Of a stretch of DNA of 64,000 bases, positions 62,856 to 64,000 are shown piece after piece. Within the stretch, counting starts at the first letter, position 1. Each line of letters starts with the position of its first letter. The notes below the pieces were generated by a model, which was not told the DNA's origin, did no database searches, and saw only the letters and a program-made list of their open reading frames with translations. The stretch comes from G963556115 sp963666605 (lineage in GTDB: Bacteria > Planctomycetota > SZUA-567). The stretch covers positions 2,914,001-2,978,000 of the forward strand of contig OZ223208.1 in NCBI GenBank assembly GCA_965140405.1. Direction: 5' to 3'. Position numbers and translations under genes: made by a program.

Positions 62856-64000
62856 TCAATACAATATACCCTCTGTTTCAGCAATTTTAACTTGAGCCTT
62901 TATAAAGCTATCCCAGCTACTGTTGAAATGCTCGAGTAATGCCGATTTTTCTTCTTCATTGAGAGAGGCATACTCAATTGAATTCAATGCAAGTTGTTTG
63001 AGCCCTCGTAGATCCAGATTCCACGCCATACATGCTATCCAGAAGTCATAACTTACTCCTATATAGCCAAAAATTGCTGGGTCATCAGGACTCAGCACAA
63101 CAGGCAAACCCAACTCAAGAAATGTCTTTGCTGGATGATTACGTTGATCATCTACATATTGCAGAAGTTGATTACTTATTGGATTAATTTCAAAGCATAT
63201 ACCTTTTTCCTTGAATAATTCAATCAAACCTGGTGTCTTTATCAATGATATGCCATGTCCAATACGCTTGCATCCCAAGAGATAGCAATCGTAGAGATTA
63301 TTATTATAAGGCAGCGACATTGACTCTCTTCCATAGGTAATACTATCATCACTAATATGGTACTCTGTTGAATTTATGTTGTCGTTAGCAAACCATTTTG
63401 ATTCTCCGTCATGGAAATAATACTCAAGCTCTGGGCATTCTTCTTTTGCCTCGATAAATTGCTTATACAATGCCAGTGTCTGATAACCCGTATCTTCTTC
63501 TCCATAAATATCATAGCCTACTACGTAATCAGGGTATTTTCTAATATAGTCTGTACACACCTTTAGCTTTTCGGCAATATAACTCTGAAATCCCGTGTCA
63601 CTGCATACTGGTGGAGAAGGATGTCGCGAATTAGAGTAGATGATTTTAAAAGTCATACCGTAGTCATTATTAACTCCAGCTTTCATTGCCGCTTCTTGAC
63701 ATACGATACTATAAAAGTCAACTGTAGTATATCCCAGCTCTTTCACTAGTGGCTGGTATTTAGATTTGAGTTCTTCCGGTATCCAAGGGTTCTGCGATAT
63801 ACCACAGCGAAATTCTATGTGATTGACATTGTCTTTTTCAAGCATTTCAGAGATCGCATTAAGGTTATATGGATAGCATACCTCCTCAGAGTCATAGGCA
63901 TCCCATAAAGTCGAGAAAATATTCTCAAAAAGGGGCCAGTTATGTGGAGGGTAATAATTACTTCCATTGATCACTATACGCTTGAGAATAGCATCCTTTA
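62856..64000 (-). CDS. Adenosine deaminase-like (ADGF/CECR1-like) metal-dependent hydrolase, cut by the window edge
   Basis: At least 381 codons; the frame stays open upstream of the GTG at 63974 to the window end, so the true start lies outside. Y-F-H-D-G-E-S near residue 190, R-I-G-H-G-I-S near 240, E-I-N-P-I-S-N-Q-L-L near 260 and L-S-P-D-D-P-A-I-F near 290 are the metal and substrate motifs of adenosine deaminases; spacing resembles the ADGF branch. The N-terminal H-x-H must lie beyond the edge. It probably deaminates a nucleoside, but related deaminases or amidohydrolases are possible. Confidence 0.72.
   Translation of the reverse strand, partial: KDAILKRIVINGSNYYPPHNWPLFENIFSTLWDAYDSEEVCYPYNLNAISEMLEKDNVNHIEFRCGISQNPWIPEELKSKYQPLVKELGYTTVDFYSIVCQEAAMKAGVNNDYGMTFKIIYSNSRHPSPPVCSDTGFQSYIAEKLKVCTDYIRKYPDYVVGYDIYGEEDTGYQTLALYKQFIEAKEECPELEYYFHDGESKWFANDNINSTEYHISDDSITYGRESMSLPYNNNLYDCYLLGCKRIGHGISLIKTPGLIELFKEKGICFEINPISNQLLQYVDDQRNHPAKTFLELGLPVVLSPDDPAIFGYIGVSYDFWIACMAWNLDLRGLKQLALNSIEYASLNEEEKSALLEHFNSSWDSFIKAQVKIAETEGILY

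Noticed and set aside
1..64000. CRISPR array, prophage, tRNA or rRNA genes
   Set aside because: No regularly spaced repeats, phage structural genes or recognisable tRNA/rRNA sequence were found by eye on either strand; tRNAscan would settle the tRNA question.

Overview
This is a low-G+C (by eye about one third), gene-dense chromosomal window. It comes from a Gram-negative, probably fermentative heterotroph: signal peptides precede periplasmic binding proteins, there is a decayed outer-membrane autotransporter barrel ending in Phe, and there are two TRAP and two ribose-type ABC importers. The mix of UroD-like proteins, LacI/DeoR/GntR regulators and a transketolase split into two subunits would suit groups such as Lentisphaerota or Spirochaetota, but the sequence does not fix the phylum.

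Layout. Positions 1-2433 hold a small secreted protein gene and gene debris (autotransporter C-terminus, RHS-like fragment, IS30-type transposase remnant). Positions 2434-9940 (minus strand) are a near-complete set of homologues of the Campylobacter O-methyl phosphoramidate (MeOPN) capsule pathway: methyltransferase, CysC-like kinase, PEP-synthase-like glutamine kinase, class I amidotransferase-like hydrolase and cytidylyltransferase, followed by a TPR/glycerophosphotransferase-like protein that may be the transferase. A decayed TPR gene follows. Positions 10907-18146 are a ribose-type operon (rbsC-A-B-K-D plus a UroD-like protein) behind a LacI regulator with two matching palindromic operators. 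Positions 18653-25491 are a catabolic unit with RidA, a SelA-like PLP enzyme, a dihydroorotase-like amidohydrolase, a TRAP transporter and a YheO-like regulator.

Positions 26417-35757 (plus strand) are a DeoR-regulated deoxysugar-type unit: RhaS/LsrB-like binding protein, ATPase, two permeases, DUF4432 epimerase, PfkB kinase and DeoC aldolase. A separate FGGY kinase follows. Positions 38805-61510 (minus strand) are a large sugar-acid catabolic region: tartronate semialdehyde reductase, glycerate kinase, an AcnB-type hydratase with altered active-site motifs, a FadR-type GntR regulator, two zinc alcohol dehydrogenases, a hydroxypyruvate reductase-like enzyme, two TIM-barrel isomerases, split transketolase, an SDR, a LarA-like racemase, a 1137-residue transaldolase/tagaturonate-epimerase-like fusion and a TRAP transporter. 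The same palindrome occurs at the dctP promoter and upstream of the GntR gene. The right end has a CoA-binding protein, a decayed second copy of the first gene of the window with its terminator, and a cut adenosine-deaminase-like gene.

The most interesting hypothesis is that the fusion protein epimerises ketouronates (tagaturonate/fructuronate) at C4 and splits them between C3 and C4. That would give a dihydroxyacetone unit plus tartronate semialdehyde, which the neighbouring reductase and kinase would take to 2-phosphoglycerate. It would be a uronate analogue of the sulfoglycolytic transaldolase route that bypasses 2-keto-3-deoxygluconate. The MeOPN locus is the second highlight. All functions are inferred from reading the sequence; no database search was run.
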